Shown here piece after piece: positions 1 through 8,578 of a stretch of DNA of 64,000 bases. The translations under genes were made by a program, and so were the position numbers. The number at the start of each line of letters is the position of its first letter. Positions within the stretch are counted from its first letter, which is position 1. The DNA is from an uncultured Hyphomonadaceae bacterium. GTDB taxonomy: Bacteria; Pseudomonadota; Alphaproteobacteria; Caulobacterales; Hyphomonadaceae. The stretch covers positions 1-64,000 of the forward strand of contig CAJXOF010000015.1 in assembly GCA_913057945.1 (NCBI GenBank), read 5' to 3'. Under the pieces are notes generated by a model. The model was not told where the DNA came from. It saw only the letters and a program-made list of their open reading frames with translations, and did not search any database.

Positions 1-1
1 A

Positions 2-418
2 CCACCGCCTCCGCCACCGCCGCCACCTCCGACGACGACAACGGATGCCCCTGCAGTTGTGTGCTCCAGCCTCAACCAGGAATTCGTGGTGTACTTCGAG
101 TGGGATCGCGCGGATCTGACGAGCCAGGCTGCTGCTGTTATCGATCAGGCGGTCGCTAACATTAACGGCGAAGCCGGTTGTACTCCGAACTCGGTGTCGA
201 TCGCCGGTCACACGGATACGTCCGGTGCCAGCGCTTACAACCAGCGTCTGTCCCAGCGTCGCGCTGATGTCGTGGCAAACGCTCTCGCTGCTCGCGGTAT
301 CGACTCGTCGATCATCGAAGAAGAAGCGAAGGGTGAGACGGATCTGGCTAAAGCGACCCGCGATGGTGTTCGCGAGCCTCTGAACCGCCGTTCGGAAGTC
401 GTGATCGCTGTTCAGTAA
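2..418 (+). CDS. OmpA-family outer membrane protein, C-terminal part
   Basis: Partial gene; the start lies before the window. The first codons read as a run of ten prolines followed by four threonines, a typical flexible linker. After it comes an OmpA C-terminal peptidoglycan-binding domain: an F-x-x-Y-F-E-W-D opening, a central G-H-T-D-T-S-G segment, then N-x-x-L-S-x-R-R-A and a closing N-R-R-S-E-V. The protein probably anchors the outer membrane to peptidoglycan, with a beta-barrel upstream that cannot be seen here. An internal GTG at 59 is not a believable start because the linker and domain are continuous through it. A strong terminator follows. The family is certain; which OmpA paralogue it is cannot be told. 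Confidence 0.93.
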   Translation, partial: PPPPPPPPPPTTTTDAPAVVCSSLNQEFVVYFEWDRADLTSQAAAVIDQAVANINGEAGCTPNSVSIAGHTDTSGASAYNQRLSQRRADVVANALAARGIDSSIIEEEAKGETDLAKATRDGVREPLNRRSEVVIAVQ

Positions 419-440
419 TCGCTGACTCTCAAATATGAAG

Positions 441-476
441 ACGGCCCGGCAGGTGACTGCCGGGCCGTTTTTGTTT
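441..476 (+). terminator. Rho-independent terminator of the OmpA-type gene
   Basis: A perfect 12-bp GC-rich stem (441-452 with 457-468) around a GTGA loop, followed by a T-rich run. It lies 22 bases after the stop codon and separates this gene from the arginine catabolic operon. Confidence 0.93.
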
Positions 477-530
477 GGGCCCGTGTTGATCGCACTTGCC
501 CGCTCTAGTTTCCTGTGAAACCAAGAGACC

Positions 531-1790
531 ATGGATACATTGCAATCACTCAGCCCGGACGATGAGGCCGCGCGTGAGCGTCTCTACAGCGCCAGCCAGG
601 ACATGGTGCAGCGCACCTGCGACTGGTCTGATATCAACACCGGCAGCTGGAACACAGCGGGCCTGAAGGCCTTTGCGCCGGTGCTTGCGGAGGCATTTTC
701 TGAATTGCAGGCAGAGGTCGATGTGATCGAGACCGAAGGCTTCGAAGCCGTCGGTGCATCAGGCAAAGCCGAGATGCAAATGACAGGACCGGTTATCGAG
801 GTCACAGGCCGTCCGGATGCCGACGTTCAGATCATCATGTCGGGGCATTATGACACAGTATTTCCGGCGGGCACGTTCCAGGGTGTCACGGATCTCGGGG
901 ACGGGCGCCTGAACGGACCGGGGATGGCAGACATGAAGGGCGGGCTGTGCGTCATGCTTGAGGCCCTGAAGGCCTTCGAAGCCGGACCGCTGAAAGATCG
1001 CTTGGGTTACCGGATCGTCCTGACCCCAGATGAAGAAATCGGGAATTTTGCGAGCGCCCAATACCTGACCCGCGCGGCCAAGTCCGGCGCCATGATCGGC
1101 ATGACCTATGAGCCGGCCATGGAAACAGGAGCCATGTCAGGCGGGCGCAAAGGCTCGGCTGTGTTTGACATCGTCCTTCACGGGAAGGCCGCACATGCCG
1201 GCCGGGCCAAGGAAGAGGGGCGTAGCGCCATTGAGGCCGCTGCAGAGCTTGTCCTCGGTCTGGAAGCGCTGAATGGCCAGCGTGACGGCGTCACTTTCAA
1301 TGTGGGATCGATTGATGGCGGATCTGCCGTCAATATCGTGCCGGAGCTTGCCATCGTCCGATTTGGCGCGCGCGCGCCGGATGCAGACAGCGCAGAATGG
1401 GCCACAACGGAAACCCGAAAGCTGTTCGAGCGGGCGATCGCTCGCAGCGGCATCAGCGGACATTTGCATGGCGGCTTCTACCGTCCGCCCAAGCCCAGAA
1501 ATGCTGCCCAGCAGGCGCTGTTTGATGCGGTCCATGCGACCGGGCAGGCCATCGGGCTGGATCTGGAATTTGTCGATACGGGTGGTGTCTGCGAAGGCAA
1601 CAATATCTTTGCTGCGGGTGTGCCCAATGTGGACACGCTCGGGGTGCGGGGTGGCCGGATTCATTCGAATGAAGAATATGTCGTGACTGACAGCTTTGCT
1701 GAGCGGGCGACGCTCTCCGCCCTGTTGCTGAACCGCCTTGCGGACGGCCGACTTGATGCGCGGCGGATCAAGTCACTCATGGGGCAATAG
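531..1790 (+). CDS. M20-family zinc hydrolase heading the AST operon
   Basis: M20/M25/M40 metallopeptidase fold (carboxypeptidase G2, ArgE and DapE relatives), 419 aa and full length. All di-zinc site positions are visible: H106-x-D108 in SGHYDT, bridging D134 in GMADMKGG, general base and ligand E168-E169, E194, and H378 in the closing IHSNEE. The lid/dimer domain inserts around residues 205-315, with HAG at 222-224. There is no signal peptide, so it is cytoplasmic. The stop codon abuts the ATG of astA with no gap, and astD and astB follow. No astE is present in the window. DapE and ArgE, in the same family, cleave succinyl- or acetyl-amino acids, so I infer it may be the succinylglutamate desuccinylase step. 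Specificity is unproven. Confidence 0.85.
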   Translation: MDTLQSLSPDDEAARERLYSASQDMVQRTCDWSDINTGSWNTAGLKAFAPVLAEAFSELQAEVDVIETEGFEAVGASGKAEMQMTGPVIEVTGRPDADVQIIMSGHYDTVFPAGTFQGVTDLGDGRLNGPGMADMKGGLCVMLEALKAFEAGPLKDRLGYRIVLTPDEEIGNFASAQYLTRAAKSGAMIGMTYEPAMETGAMSGGRKGSAVFDIVLHGKAAHAGRAKEEGRSAIEAAAELVLGLEALNGQRDGVTFNVGSIDGGSAVNIVPELAIVRFGARAPDADSAEWATTETRKLFERAIARSGISGHLHGGFYRPPKPRNAAQQALFDAVHATGQAIGLDLEFVDTGGVCEGNNIFAAGVPNVDTLGVRGGRIHSNEEYVVTDSFAERATLSALLLNRLADGRLDARRIKSLMGQ

Positions 1791-2825
1791 ATGACACCCT
1801 ATGTAATGCGTCCGTCGAGACTGGATGACCTGCCCGCGCTTATGGAATTGGCGGAGTTGTCCGGACCGGGGTTTACAAGTCTGCCCGTGGACGAAGCTAT
1901 TTTGAAGGACCGCCTTGAGAAGTCCGACAAGGCATTTCACAGCCGCCTTGAAAAGATCGAATACGGAAAATATCTCCTGATGATGGAGGATGCCAGCACG
2001 GGAGAGGTCGTCGGCTGTTCCGCCGTGAAGGCCGGCACTGGCATTGACCAGCCCTTCTTCAACTACCGGATCATCACCCTGTCGCAGGCGAGCCAAGCCG
2101 CTGGTAATATGCGCTTCGACATGGATGCGCTCGTCCTGACAAATGAATATGTCGGGTTCACCGAAGTCGGCACATTGTTCCTCAAAGCCAATCATCGCGG
2201 GGGCGGCGCCGGCCGGCTCGCGGCTCAGTCGCGTTATCTGCTGATGGCGACGGATCCTGCTCGATTCGGGGACAAGGTCCTCGCAGAATTGCGCGGAGTC
2301 ATTGATACGAATGGGGTGTCTTCTTTTTGGGAATGCCTCGGCCGGCACTTCTTCCGCATGGATTTTGACGAAGCCGACAGGTTGTCCGCGACGACGGACA
2401 ATCAGTTCATTTGCGACCTGATGCCGAAATATCCGATCTATGTCGATCTGTTGCCACCTGAAGCTCGGGAAGTGATCGGACGCTGTCATTCCGAAGGCGT
2501 GGGAGCTTACAAGCTGTTGCAGTGGGAAGGCTTCGAATTCGACCGGACCGTAGACATATTCGATGGTGGACCGCTGGTTGCGACACAAAGGCGGCACCTG
2601 CGAACAATCCAGGAGAGCCGGGAGGTAAGTCTGGAGCTTGCCGCGAATGTAGACGACGAAGCGTTTCGTCAGGGCCTTGTCTCGACGGACCGCCTACCAG
2701 ATTTTCGTGTGAGCCAAGCCATGCTCGCGCTGCAAGGCGACGACACTGCGGTCACGACTGCGGACGTATTTGAAAAGCTCCGGATCAAGCCTGGAGCGAA
2801 GACCCGTATCTGGGTGAGGAGCTGA
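1791..2825 (+). CDS. astA: arginine N-succinyltransferase
   Basis: First step of the AST pathway: it transfers succinyl from succinyl-CoA to the alpha-amino group of arginine. The 344 aa match the normal length of AstA. Recognised by the N-terminal MRPSRLDDLPALMELA pattern, the acyl-CoA-binding stretch HRGGGAGRLAAQSRYL at 135-150, and the family signature FWECLGRHFF at 179-188. The ATG starts directly after the stop of the M20 hydrolase gene, so translation is probably coupled. astD begins two bases after its stop. Arginine is used as carbon and nitrogen source through this operon. Confidence 0.95.
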   Translation: MTPYVMRPSRLDDLPALMELAELSGPGFTSLPVDEAILKDRLEKSDKAFHSRLEKIEYGKYLLMMEDASTGEVVGCSAVKAGTGIDQPFFNYRIITLSQASQAAGNMRFDMDALVLTNEYVGFTEVGTLFLKANHRGGGAGRLAAQSRYLLMATDPARFGDKVLAELRGVIDTNGVSSFWECLGRHFFRMDFDEADRLSATTDNQFICDLMPKYPIYVDLLPPEAREVIGRCHSEGVGAYKLLQWEGFEFDRTVDIFDGGPLVATQRRHLRTIQESREVSLELAANVDDEAFRQGLVSTDRLPDFRVSQAMLALQGDDTAVTTADVFEKLRIKPGAKTRIWVRS

Positions 2826-2827
2826 CA

Positions 2828-4282
2828 ATGAGCGATGCCGTCTGGATCGACGGGGAATGGCGCAGCGGCAATGGACCGAAATTCCAGAACCACTGCCCAG
2901 CCACTGGCGACATGGTATGGGAAAGCGCATCCGCGAGTGCGGGCGATGTAACGGCCGCCGTCGAGAGCGCGCGGCGCGCCTTTCATGACTGGTCGCGCAC
3001 GCCGCAGAGTGAACGCACCGCCATTCTCGAGGCGTATGCGGTTGAAATCGGCAATCGCACGGACGCCATCGCTGAAGCCATCAGCCGGGATATGGGCAAG
3101 GCGCTGTGGGAGTCCCGAGGCGAAGCCGCCACGATGAAAGCCAAGGTCGCCGTCTCGATTGCGGCGCAAGTGGAGCGCGCTGGCGGGAAGGTGCAGGAAG
3201 CCGCATTCGGCTCCATGCATCTGACGCACCGCGCACATGGAGTCATGGCAGTTTATGGCCCGTTCAATTTTCCCGGCCACTTGCCGAACGGGCATATCGT
3301 GCCTGCGCTGTTGGCCGGGAATACGTGCGTCTTCAAACCCTCCGAACTGGCGCCGGGTGTAGCGGCCATTATGGCAGAAGCATTTACCGCAGCGGGTCTG
3401 CCGGCGGGTGTGCTGAACATTGTGCATGGGGGCAGGGAGACAGGCGGCGCCCTGCTCAATGCAGACATCAACGGCTTGTTGTTTACAGGCTCGGCGAATA
3501 CGGGCGTATTCTTCCACAAGCACTTCGCTGGCCGTCCGGACGTCATCCTTGCATTGGAGATGGGTGGCAATAACCCGCTGATTATCTGGGACCCCGCTGA
3601 TGTGGAGGCCGCTGCTGACATCGCGGCGCAATCAGCCTTTCTCACGACAGGACAGCGTTGTTCCTGCGCGCGCCGGGTGATCCTGCCTGAAGGCACCTTT
3701 GGTGACGCAGTGGTAGAGGCCATTGTTGCGCGGGCGAAAGGGCTCAAGATCGGCGCCTGGAATGAAGAGGGCATTTTCATGGGCCCGCTCGTATCGGAGC
3801 AGGCCGCCACCAATGCGATCGAGTTCCAGACCATGATCTCCAAAAAGGGCGGCAAGAGCCTGCGCCGATTGAAGCGCATGGATCGGGGAGGCGGGTTCGT
3901 GACGGCGGGTGTGATCGATGTGACCAACGCCTCTGACATCCCGGATGAGGAATTGTTCGGGCCACTGATGCAGGTCATTCGTGTTCCTGATTTCGATAGC
4001 GCGCTGCAACGTGCAAACGCCACTCGCTATGGCCTTTCAGGGGGACTCATCAGTGATGACGACGCGCTTTGGGTTAGGGCGCACACGGAAATGCGGGCGG
4101 GCATTCTGAACCGGAACCGCCCCACAGCCGGCGCAAGCGGGGCGATGCCATTCGGCGGGCCGGGCCTGTCCGGGAACTTCCGTCCGGGTGCGTACTATGC
4201 TGCAGACTATTGTGCATGGCCCCAGGCCAGCCAGGTGTCTCACACGGCGACGCGCATGAGCGCCCAGGGTTTTCCGAAATAA
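2828..4282 (+). CDS. astD: N-succinylglutamate 5-semialdehyde dehydrogenase
   Basis: NAD-dependent aldehyde dehydrogenase that oxidises succinylglutamate semialdehyde to succinylglutamate, the fourth AST step. 484 aa. ALDH landmarks: cofactor-site YGPFNFPGHL around 143-152, FTGSANTG near 219-226, catalytic glutamate E244 in LEMGGNNP, and catalytic cysteine C278 in the AstD-type GQRCSCARR. Sits between astA and astB in the same direction with gaps of 2 and 16 bases. The aminotransferase of step three (AstC) is not in this window; a general ArgD/AstC-type enzyme encoded elsewhere could supply it. Confidence 0.95.
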   Translation: MSDAVWIDGEWRSGNGPKFQNHCPATGDMVWESASASAGDVTAAVESARRAFHDWSRTPQSERTAILEAYAVEIGNRTDAIAEAISRDMGKALWESRGEAATMKAKVAVSIAAQVERAGGKVQEAAFGSMHLTHRAHGVMAVYGPFNFPGHLPNGHIVPALLAGNTCVFKPSELAPGVAAIMAEAFTAAGLPAGVLNIVHGGRETGGALLNADINGLLFTGSANTGVFFHKHFAGRPDVILALEMGGNNPLIIWDPADVEAAADIAAQSAFLTTGQRCSCARRVILPEGTFGDAVVEAIVARAKGLKIGAWNEEGIFMGPLVSEQAATNAIEFQTMISKKGGKSLRRLKRMDRGGGFVTAGVIDVTNASDIPDEELFGPLMQVIRVPDFDSALQRANATRYGLSGGLISDDDALWVRAHTEMRAGILNRNRPTAGASGAMPFGGPGLSGNFRPGAYYAADYCAWPQASQVSHTATRMSAQGFPK

Positions 4283-4298
4283 CTTCGACGAGAGGATT

Positions 4299-5621
4299 AT
4301 GAACGTGGCGCACGAGGTGAACTTTGATGGCCTGATCGGGCCCAGCCATAATTATGGCGGCCTGTCGGACGGCAATCTCGCAAGCGCCGCGAATTCGGGA
4401 GATATCGCCAATCCCAGGGAGGCCGCACTGCAAGGCCTTGAAAAGATGCGGATGTTGATGGGCCATGGACTCATTCAGGGCGTCCTGCCGCCCTTGCCAC
4501 GACCAAATTTTGACCTCCTCGTGTCTGCGGGTTTTCGCGGCACGGACGCTCAGATCATTGAAGCCGCGGCAAAGACTGCGCCCCGCCTTCTGAAGGCAGC
4601 TTATTCAGCTTCCAGCATGTGGACCGCCAATGCGGCCACAGTGTCTCCGTCAGCGGACACCGACGATGGCAGGCTTCACCTGACGACCGCCAACCTGTCG
4701 ACTATGCTACACCGCGCGCAGGAACATCCGGACACGACGGCCAGCCTTGTGTCGATCTTTGCGGACGATGAGAAATTTGCGATTCATGGCGCATTGCCCA
4801 TGCATCCGGACTTCTCGGATGAAGGCGCCGCCAACCATGTCAGGCTCTGCGGTTCTCAGGGGGAGAAGGGGGTCGAGCTGTTTGTGTTTGGTCGTGAGGC
4901 TGGCGAGAGCACGACCGGCTTCCCAGCGCGGCAGACACGGCTGGCAAGCGAATCCGTGGCACGTGCGCATGGGCTGAAATCCGACCGCAGCGTCTTTGTT
5001 CGTCAGTCCCGCGCGGCGATTGATGCCGGTGCCTTTCACAATGATGTCGTCTCGGTAGGCGCGCTTGATACGCTCTTCTTCCATGAACTCGCGTTCGAGG
5101 ACACGGACGCCGCCATGGAATCAATCCGCAAGGCCTCCGCCGGGCTATTTGAGTTCCAGCCGGTCATGGTGCCGCTCGCAGACGTGCCGATCGAAGATGC
5201 CATTCGCGCCTATCTGTTCAATTCCCAACTGCTGAAGATGCCCGGCGAGGACCGACTTGTGCTCGTCGCGCCAACGGAGACCGAGGACACCGAGTCCACG
5301 CGCGCCTATTGTGAACGACTGATCGACAGCAACGGTCCCATCGGAAAAGTCATCTATGCGGACGTACGCCAGTCCATGCGGAACGGGGGAGGGCCGGCCT
5401 GCCTGAGACTGCGGGTGGTGATGACCGAAGACGAGATCGACGCCTGTCATCAAGGTGTGCTGATGGATGATGAAACCATCGACGAATTGCAGGGTGTGGT
5501 CCGGAAGACATATCGCGACCGGCTGGCGCCGTCAGACCTCGCCGATCCCGACTTTGCCGACGAATGCCGTGAAGCACGGGAGGCCTTGTTGAGTGTCCTC
5601 GATCTTGAAGGGCTTTGCTGA
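4299..5621 (+). CDS. astB: N-succinylarginine dihydrolase
   Basis: Converts succinylarginine to succinylornithine with release of two ammonia and CO2. 440 aa, the usual AstB length. Opening F-D-G-L-I-G-P-S-H-N-Y-G-G (9-21) is the family hallmark. The guanidine-modifying catalytic triad can be placed: E175 in DEGAANH, H247 in GAFHNDV, and C368 in NGGGPACLRL, at spacings like those of the E. coli enzyme. The stop codon shares one base with the ATG of the following GST gene. Confidence 0.96.
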   Translation: MNVAHEVNFDGLIGPSHNYGGLSDGNLASAANSGDIANPREAALQGLEKMRMLMGHGLIQGVLPPLPRPNFDLLVSAGFRGTDAQIIEAAAKTAPRLLKAAYSASSMWTANAATVSPSADTDDGRLHLTTANLSTMLHRAQEHPDTTASLVSIFADDEKFAIHGALPMHPDFSDEGAANHVRLCGSQGEKGVELFVFGREAGESTTGFPARQTRLASESVARAHGLKSDRSVFVRQSRAAIDAGAFHNDVVSVGALDTLFFHELAFEDTDAAMESIRKASAGLFEFQPVMVPLADVPIEDAIRAYLFNSQLLKMPGEDRLVLVAPTETEDTESTRAYCERLIDSNGPIGKVIYADVRQSMRNGGGPACLRLRVVMTEDEIDACHQGVLMDDETIDELQGVVRKTYRDRLAPSDLADPDFADECREAREALLSVLDLEGLC

Positions 5622-6259
5622 TGATCCGCGTCTATGATTACTGGCGATCCTCGGCGTCGTACCGCGTACGCGTTGCGCTCCACCTGAAAGGCGCAGAATT
5701 TGAGACGGTTCAGGTGAATATCGCGCCTGGCGCGGACGAACAATTTGGAGAGCCATACCGCGCGGCAAATCCACAAATGCGTGTGCCGTCGGTGGAGATT
5801 GATGGGGAAGTGGTCGGCCAATCCATGGCAATCCTTGAGTGGATCGAGGAGACCCTGCCGGGCCCTTCCATCCTGCCGTCAGATCCGGTGAAGCGGCTGC
5901 AAGCGCGGGCCTTTGCCGACACCATCGCCTGTGACATTCACCCCCTGAACAATTTGTCCGTGCTCAAGGAATTGCGGACCAGCTTTGGCGCCGACGATGC
6001 TGCAATCAAGCGCTGGTATCAGGACTGGATCCGGCGTGGCTTTGATGCGCTGGAGCAACAGGTTGCGACATCAACTGCTGACAGCTTCCTGTTCGACGAC
6101 ATGCCGGGAATTGCAGAGATCGCGCTTGTGCCGCAGGTCTATAATGCCCAGCGGTACGACATGGACTTGTCTGCCTACCCTAGTTTGATGGCGGTGACGG
6201 ACAGATGCCTGGCGCTACCTGCTTTCATGAAAGCTGCGCCGACAAAACCTGAAGCCTAG
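5621..6259 (+). CDS. maiA: zeta-class glutathione S-transferase, maleylacetoacetate isomerase-like
   Basis: 212 aa. The ATG at 5621 overlaps the astB stop by one base; a TTG two codons upstream is less likely. The N-terminal thioredoxin-like domain carries the zeta-class active-site pattern as SSASYRVRVAL (normally SSCxWRVR; the cysteine is alanine, as in other bacterial members). P-x-L and E-S-x-A-I positions appear as VPSVEIDG and QSMAILEWIEE, and the helical C-terminal domain follows. Classical role: glutathione-dependent cis-trans isomerisation of maleylacetoacetate in tyrosine breakdown. No hmgA or fahA is near; it is instead the last gene of the AST operon. Its stop codon overlaps that of the opposite gene inside one CTAG. 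Confidence 0.85.
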   Translation: MIRVYDYWRSSASYRVRVALHLKGAEFETVQVNIAPGADEQFGEPYRAANPQMRVPSVEIDGEVVGQSMAILEWIEETLPGPSILPSDPVKRLQARAFADTIACDIHPLNNLSVLKELRTSFGADDAAIKRWYQDWIRRGFDALEQQVATSTADSFLFDDMPGIAEIALVPQVYNAQRYDMDLSAYPSLMAVTDRCLALPAFMKAAPTKPEA

Positions 6260-7086
6260 TTTCCGTCGCCCTCGAGTTTCTCGTCTGTCTCTCCTGGGCG
6301 GCGGATGTCAACTATCTCGACCTCCTCGAAATCCCCGAGTGGCTCCGCCATCTTGCCGACATTGACCTCTAGCCATTCCGGGAAGGTGGCGACCATTTCG
6401 CCGCCGGGTGTGCCTTCGCTCGTCAGGGTCCAGAGACCTTTTTCCCGATGCGCCGGAACGACCATCTGACAGCTTGCCGCCTCATTGAGACGGTCATCGC
6501 AATAGGGAAGTGGCTCTTCCACCGATGCTTGCTGCTCGTCAGAATTGAGAGGGGGAATGCCGTCTTTCGTATCCGAGATAGACAGGAAGCCCCCGAAACG
6601 CTCCCGCAGGGAGGCGTCCTGTTCAAGTCGGGCCAGTATGGAATCGGGGATGGGCCTGTCATGGGCGATGATCAGGGCGCGGCCCTTATTGTCTCGGCGG
6701 AGGTAGGTCTCGAAAGCGCGGGTCAAATCGTCATTGGTCGCATTGTCGCGATAGAGTGGCGAGTACACTTCACCAATCGATTCGAGCGATGCTTTCAGGG
6801 ACTGGGCCTGCCGGCGGCCGCGGAGTTCGCGCTTCTGCAAACCGGATTGCGTTGTTCCGCGCAGCGCGGAATCTTCGCTGATGAGGAAAACGTCTACACC
6901 CCATCCGTCGACCCAGACCGGGGCGGGTTCTTCCACAGGGAGTGCAGACCAGCTTGAATCTTCTGCATATTTTAGCGGATCGAGCTCAAGTTGCGGCCGA
7001 GGGGAGATGAATGTGTTCCAGACCCAGGGGCCAGCGCCAATAGCGAGCACTGCCGCAATCGCGATCAATACAGTGAAACGTTTCAT
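6256..7086 (-). CDS. membrane-anchored DUF3089-like protein lacking the serine nucleophile
   Basis: 276 aa, with one N-terminal hydrophobic segment (about residues 4-26) that is a signal anchor or uncleaved signal. The body resembles DUF3089, an alpha/beta-hydrolase-like family: VDVFLIS (64-70), YSPLYRDNAT (109-117) and AFETYLRRDNKGRALII (124-140). Where the family has a G-H-S-Q-G nucleophile elbow this protein reads AHDRPIP at 141-147, so the catalytic serine is missing. It is also short for the family. It probably faces the periplasm. Function unknown; family assignment is by motif memory and is moderate. Confidence 0.6.
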   Translation of the reverse strand: MKRFTVLIAIAAVLAIGAGPWVWNTFISPRPQLELDPLKYAEDSSWSALPVEEPAPVWVDGWGVDVFLISEDSALRGTTQSGLQKRELRGRRQAQSLKASLESIGEVYSPLYRDNATNDDLTRAFETYLRRDNKGRALIIAHDRPIPDSILARLEQDASLRERFGGFLSISDTKDGIPPLNSDEQQASVEEPLPYCDDRLNEAASCQMVVPAHREKGLWTLTSEGTPGGEMVATFPEWLEVNVGKMAEPLGDFEEVEIVDIRRPGETDEKLEGDGN

Positions 7087-7126
7087 CTGTGGTTCCTGAT
7101 TTCAATGTCGGTCTGCGCGAGACAGA

Positions 7127-7495
7127 TCAGTCGGACGGCAGGCCAGAATAGGCCGGTTGATCGACAGACAACTGGTCAATTGTGGTGGTTTTGAGGTGTG
7201 CCAGCAATCCGGGTGTGTTCAGATCCATGTCACCCTGTTTCAGCATATTGCAGAGCTGTTCATTCAGCGTCGCGACAGGTGCAGAGGCGTCCGCGCCCAA
7301 GAGTTCTACCAGTCTTTGCTGTTCGGCCGATTCGGCAGCGGGGCGGATATCGAGCTCCCGCAGAACGGTCGCGAGCACATTGGACGCGACGCGCGCATGG
7401 AAGGCGGCATGTCCCTTCAGGGCCGGCATGGCCGTATCGTCGATGAAGGCTTTCACCGCAGTGAGCATCTCTTTCTGGGACGGCGCGTCATGCAT
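7127..7495 (-). CDS. DUF6285 domain protein
   Basis: 122 aa, mostly helical, no signal peptide. The opening P-S-x-x-E-M-L-x-A-V-K-A-F-I and the middle FHARVASNVLATVLREL resemble small DUF6285 proteins encoded next to APH-type kinases and acyl-CoA dehydrogenases. It starts three bases after the kinase gene stop and is transcribed with it. The conserved pairing suggests a partner or modulator role for the kinase; that is inference, and no biochemical function is known to me. Confidence 0.7.
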   Translation of the reverse strand: MHDAPSQKEMLTAVKAFIDDTAMPALKGHAAFHARVASNVLATVLRELDIRPAAESAEQQRLVELLGADASAPVATLNEQLCNMLKQGDMDLNTPGLLAHLKTTTIDQLSVDQPAYSGLPSD

Positions 7496-7498
7496 GGG

Positions 7499-8497
7499 TC
7501 AGGCCCTTTGTTCGAGCAAATTGAGCAGGTCTATTTCGGTTTCGGAGACGCGCCGCCCGATTGCGGCACGCTCCACGCTAGGATCAGCGCCGGACCGGAA
7601 GGATTCGTACATGATCATGCACATGATGCCCCATTTCAGGCTGCCGAGAATTTCCCACCAGTCAATTTCGTCCGACGAAAACTTTCGGCCGCCTGAGGCC
7701 TCGTAAGCGGCCAGCAAGTCATTGAGTTGTCCAAAGCCGCCGACGCGATTTTGCGAGTGTCCGAACCGCCAGGAATTCACGCAGAGCCAGGCGATATCTT
7801 CCCGGGGGTCGCCGAGATGGGCGAGCTCCCAGTCCAGAACAGCAGCAAGTCCATTGGTATCCACAATGAGATTTCCGAGACGAAAATCTCCGTGGACCAG
7901 AACCGGCGGCACCGCGCTGGGAACGTTGGATTTGAGCCATGCGATCGTGAGTTCGAAGACCGGCCGGGGGAGGTTAAAGGCGCGATATATGGTTTCATAC
8001 TTCTTGAGCTGGTCCAGCCCACCACTTGCTGGAAGATCCGGCAGGTCTGCGCTCGGAATGGCATGAATGGCGGCCAATGCCGCTCCGCACTGGTGTGTCA
8101 GCTTCTCGCGGGCGATCCCATACTCGTCGTCGCGGAGGATTTTTCGCGCAATCGTCTGGCCCGGTATGCGGTTCATCAGGAAGGCTTCACCGATATCGCT
8201 GCCGGGTTCGAAAACCTGGATTACTTTCGGAGCCGGGACTGTCCCATCTGCGCAGGACAACAGCTTCGCTTCAGTGCCCAGTCCGATGGCTTCGGAATTT
8301 TTCGCGACGCTGACGCCACCTGGCACACGCCTCAGGATCAGTTCCTCTACGCTCCCCGGACGCTCGATATCGAGGCTCCACGTCTCTTGACTGGCGCCCC
8401 CTGACAGGCGAACCAGCCGTTCAACGGTCGCGTCAGCGCCGTAAAATTGCCCGGCCCATGCCTGTAAACCCTTTAGAATCTCATCATGTCTACCCAT
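7499..8497 (-). CDS. APH-family phosphotransferase (ACAD10/11 kinase-like)
   Basis: Aminoglycoside-phosphotransferase/choline-kinase fold, 332 aa from the ATG at 8497 (ATG at 8524 and TTG at 8545 are possible longer starts; none has a strong ribosome binding site). The nucleotide loop is around LSGGASQETW (31-40), the catalytic Brenner motif is HGDFRLGN (203-209 region), and the metal-binding DWELAHLGDP follows at 222-231. This sequence type is that of the kinase domain of ACAD10/ACAD11, and it usually sits beside acyl-CoA dehydrogenase genes rather than resistance genes. It is cotranscribed with the DUF6285 gene. The substrate is probably a hydroxyacyl-CoA or similar small molecule; antibiotic resistance is not implied. 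Confidence 0.82.
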   Translation of the reverse strand: MGRHDEILKGLQAWAGQFYGADATVERLVRLSGGASQETWSLDIERPGSVEELILRRVPGGVSVAKNSEAIGLGTEAKLLSCADGTVPAPKVIQVFEPGSDIGEAFLMNRIPGQTIARKILRDDEYGIAREKLTHQCGAALAAIHAIPSADLPDLPASGGLDQLKKYETIYRAFNLPRPVFELTIAWLKSNVPSAVPPVLVHGDFRLGNLIVDTNGLAAVLDWELAHLGDPREDIAWLCVNSWRFGHSQNRVGGFGQLNDLLAAYEASGGRKFSSDEIDWWEILGSLKWGIMCMIMYESFRSGADPSVERAAIGRRVSETEIDLLNLLEQRA

Positions 8498-8578
8498 CTT
8501 GTCACAATTGCGCGGAACCCTCATCAGGCCAAGGCGTAACGCCAAGTCACCCGGCGCGGCCGCCTAAGGAAATTGTTG

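Noticed and set aside
7499..8497. Aminoglycoside resistance gene
   Set aside because: The APH fold is present, but the sequence type and DUF6285 neighbour fit the ACAD10/11-associated kinases, not antibiotic-modifying enzymes.
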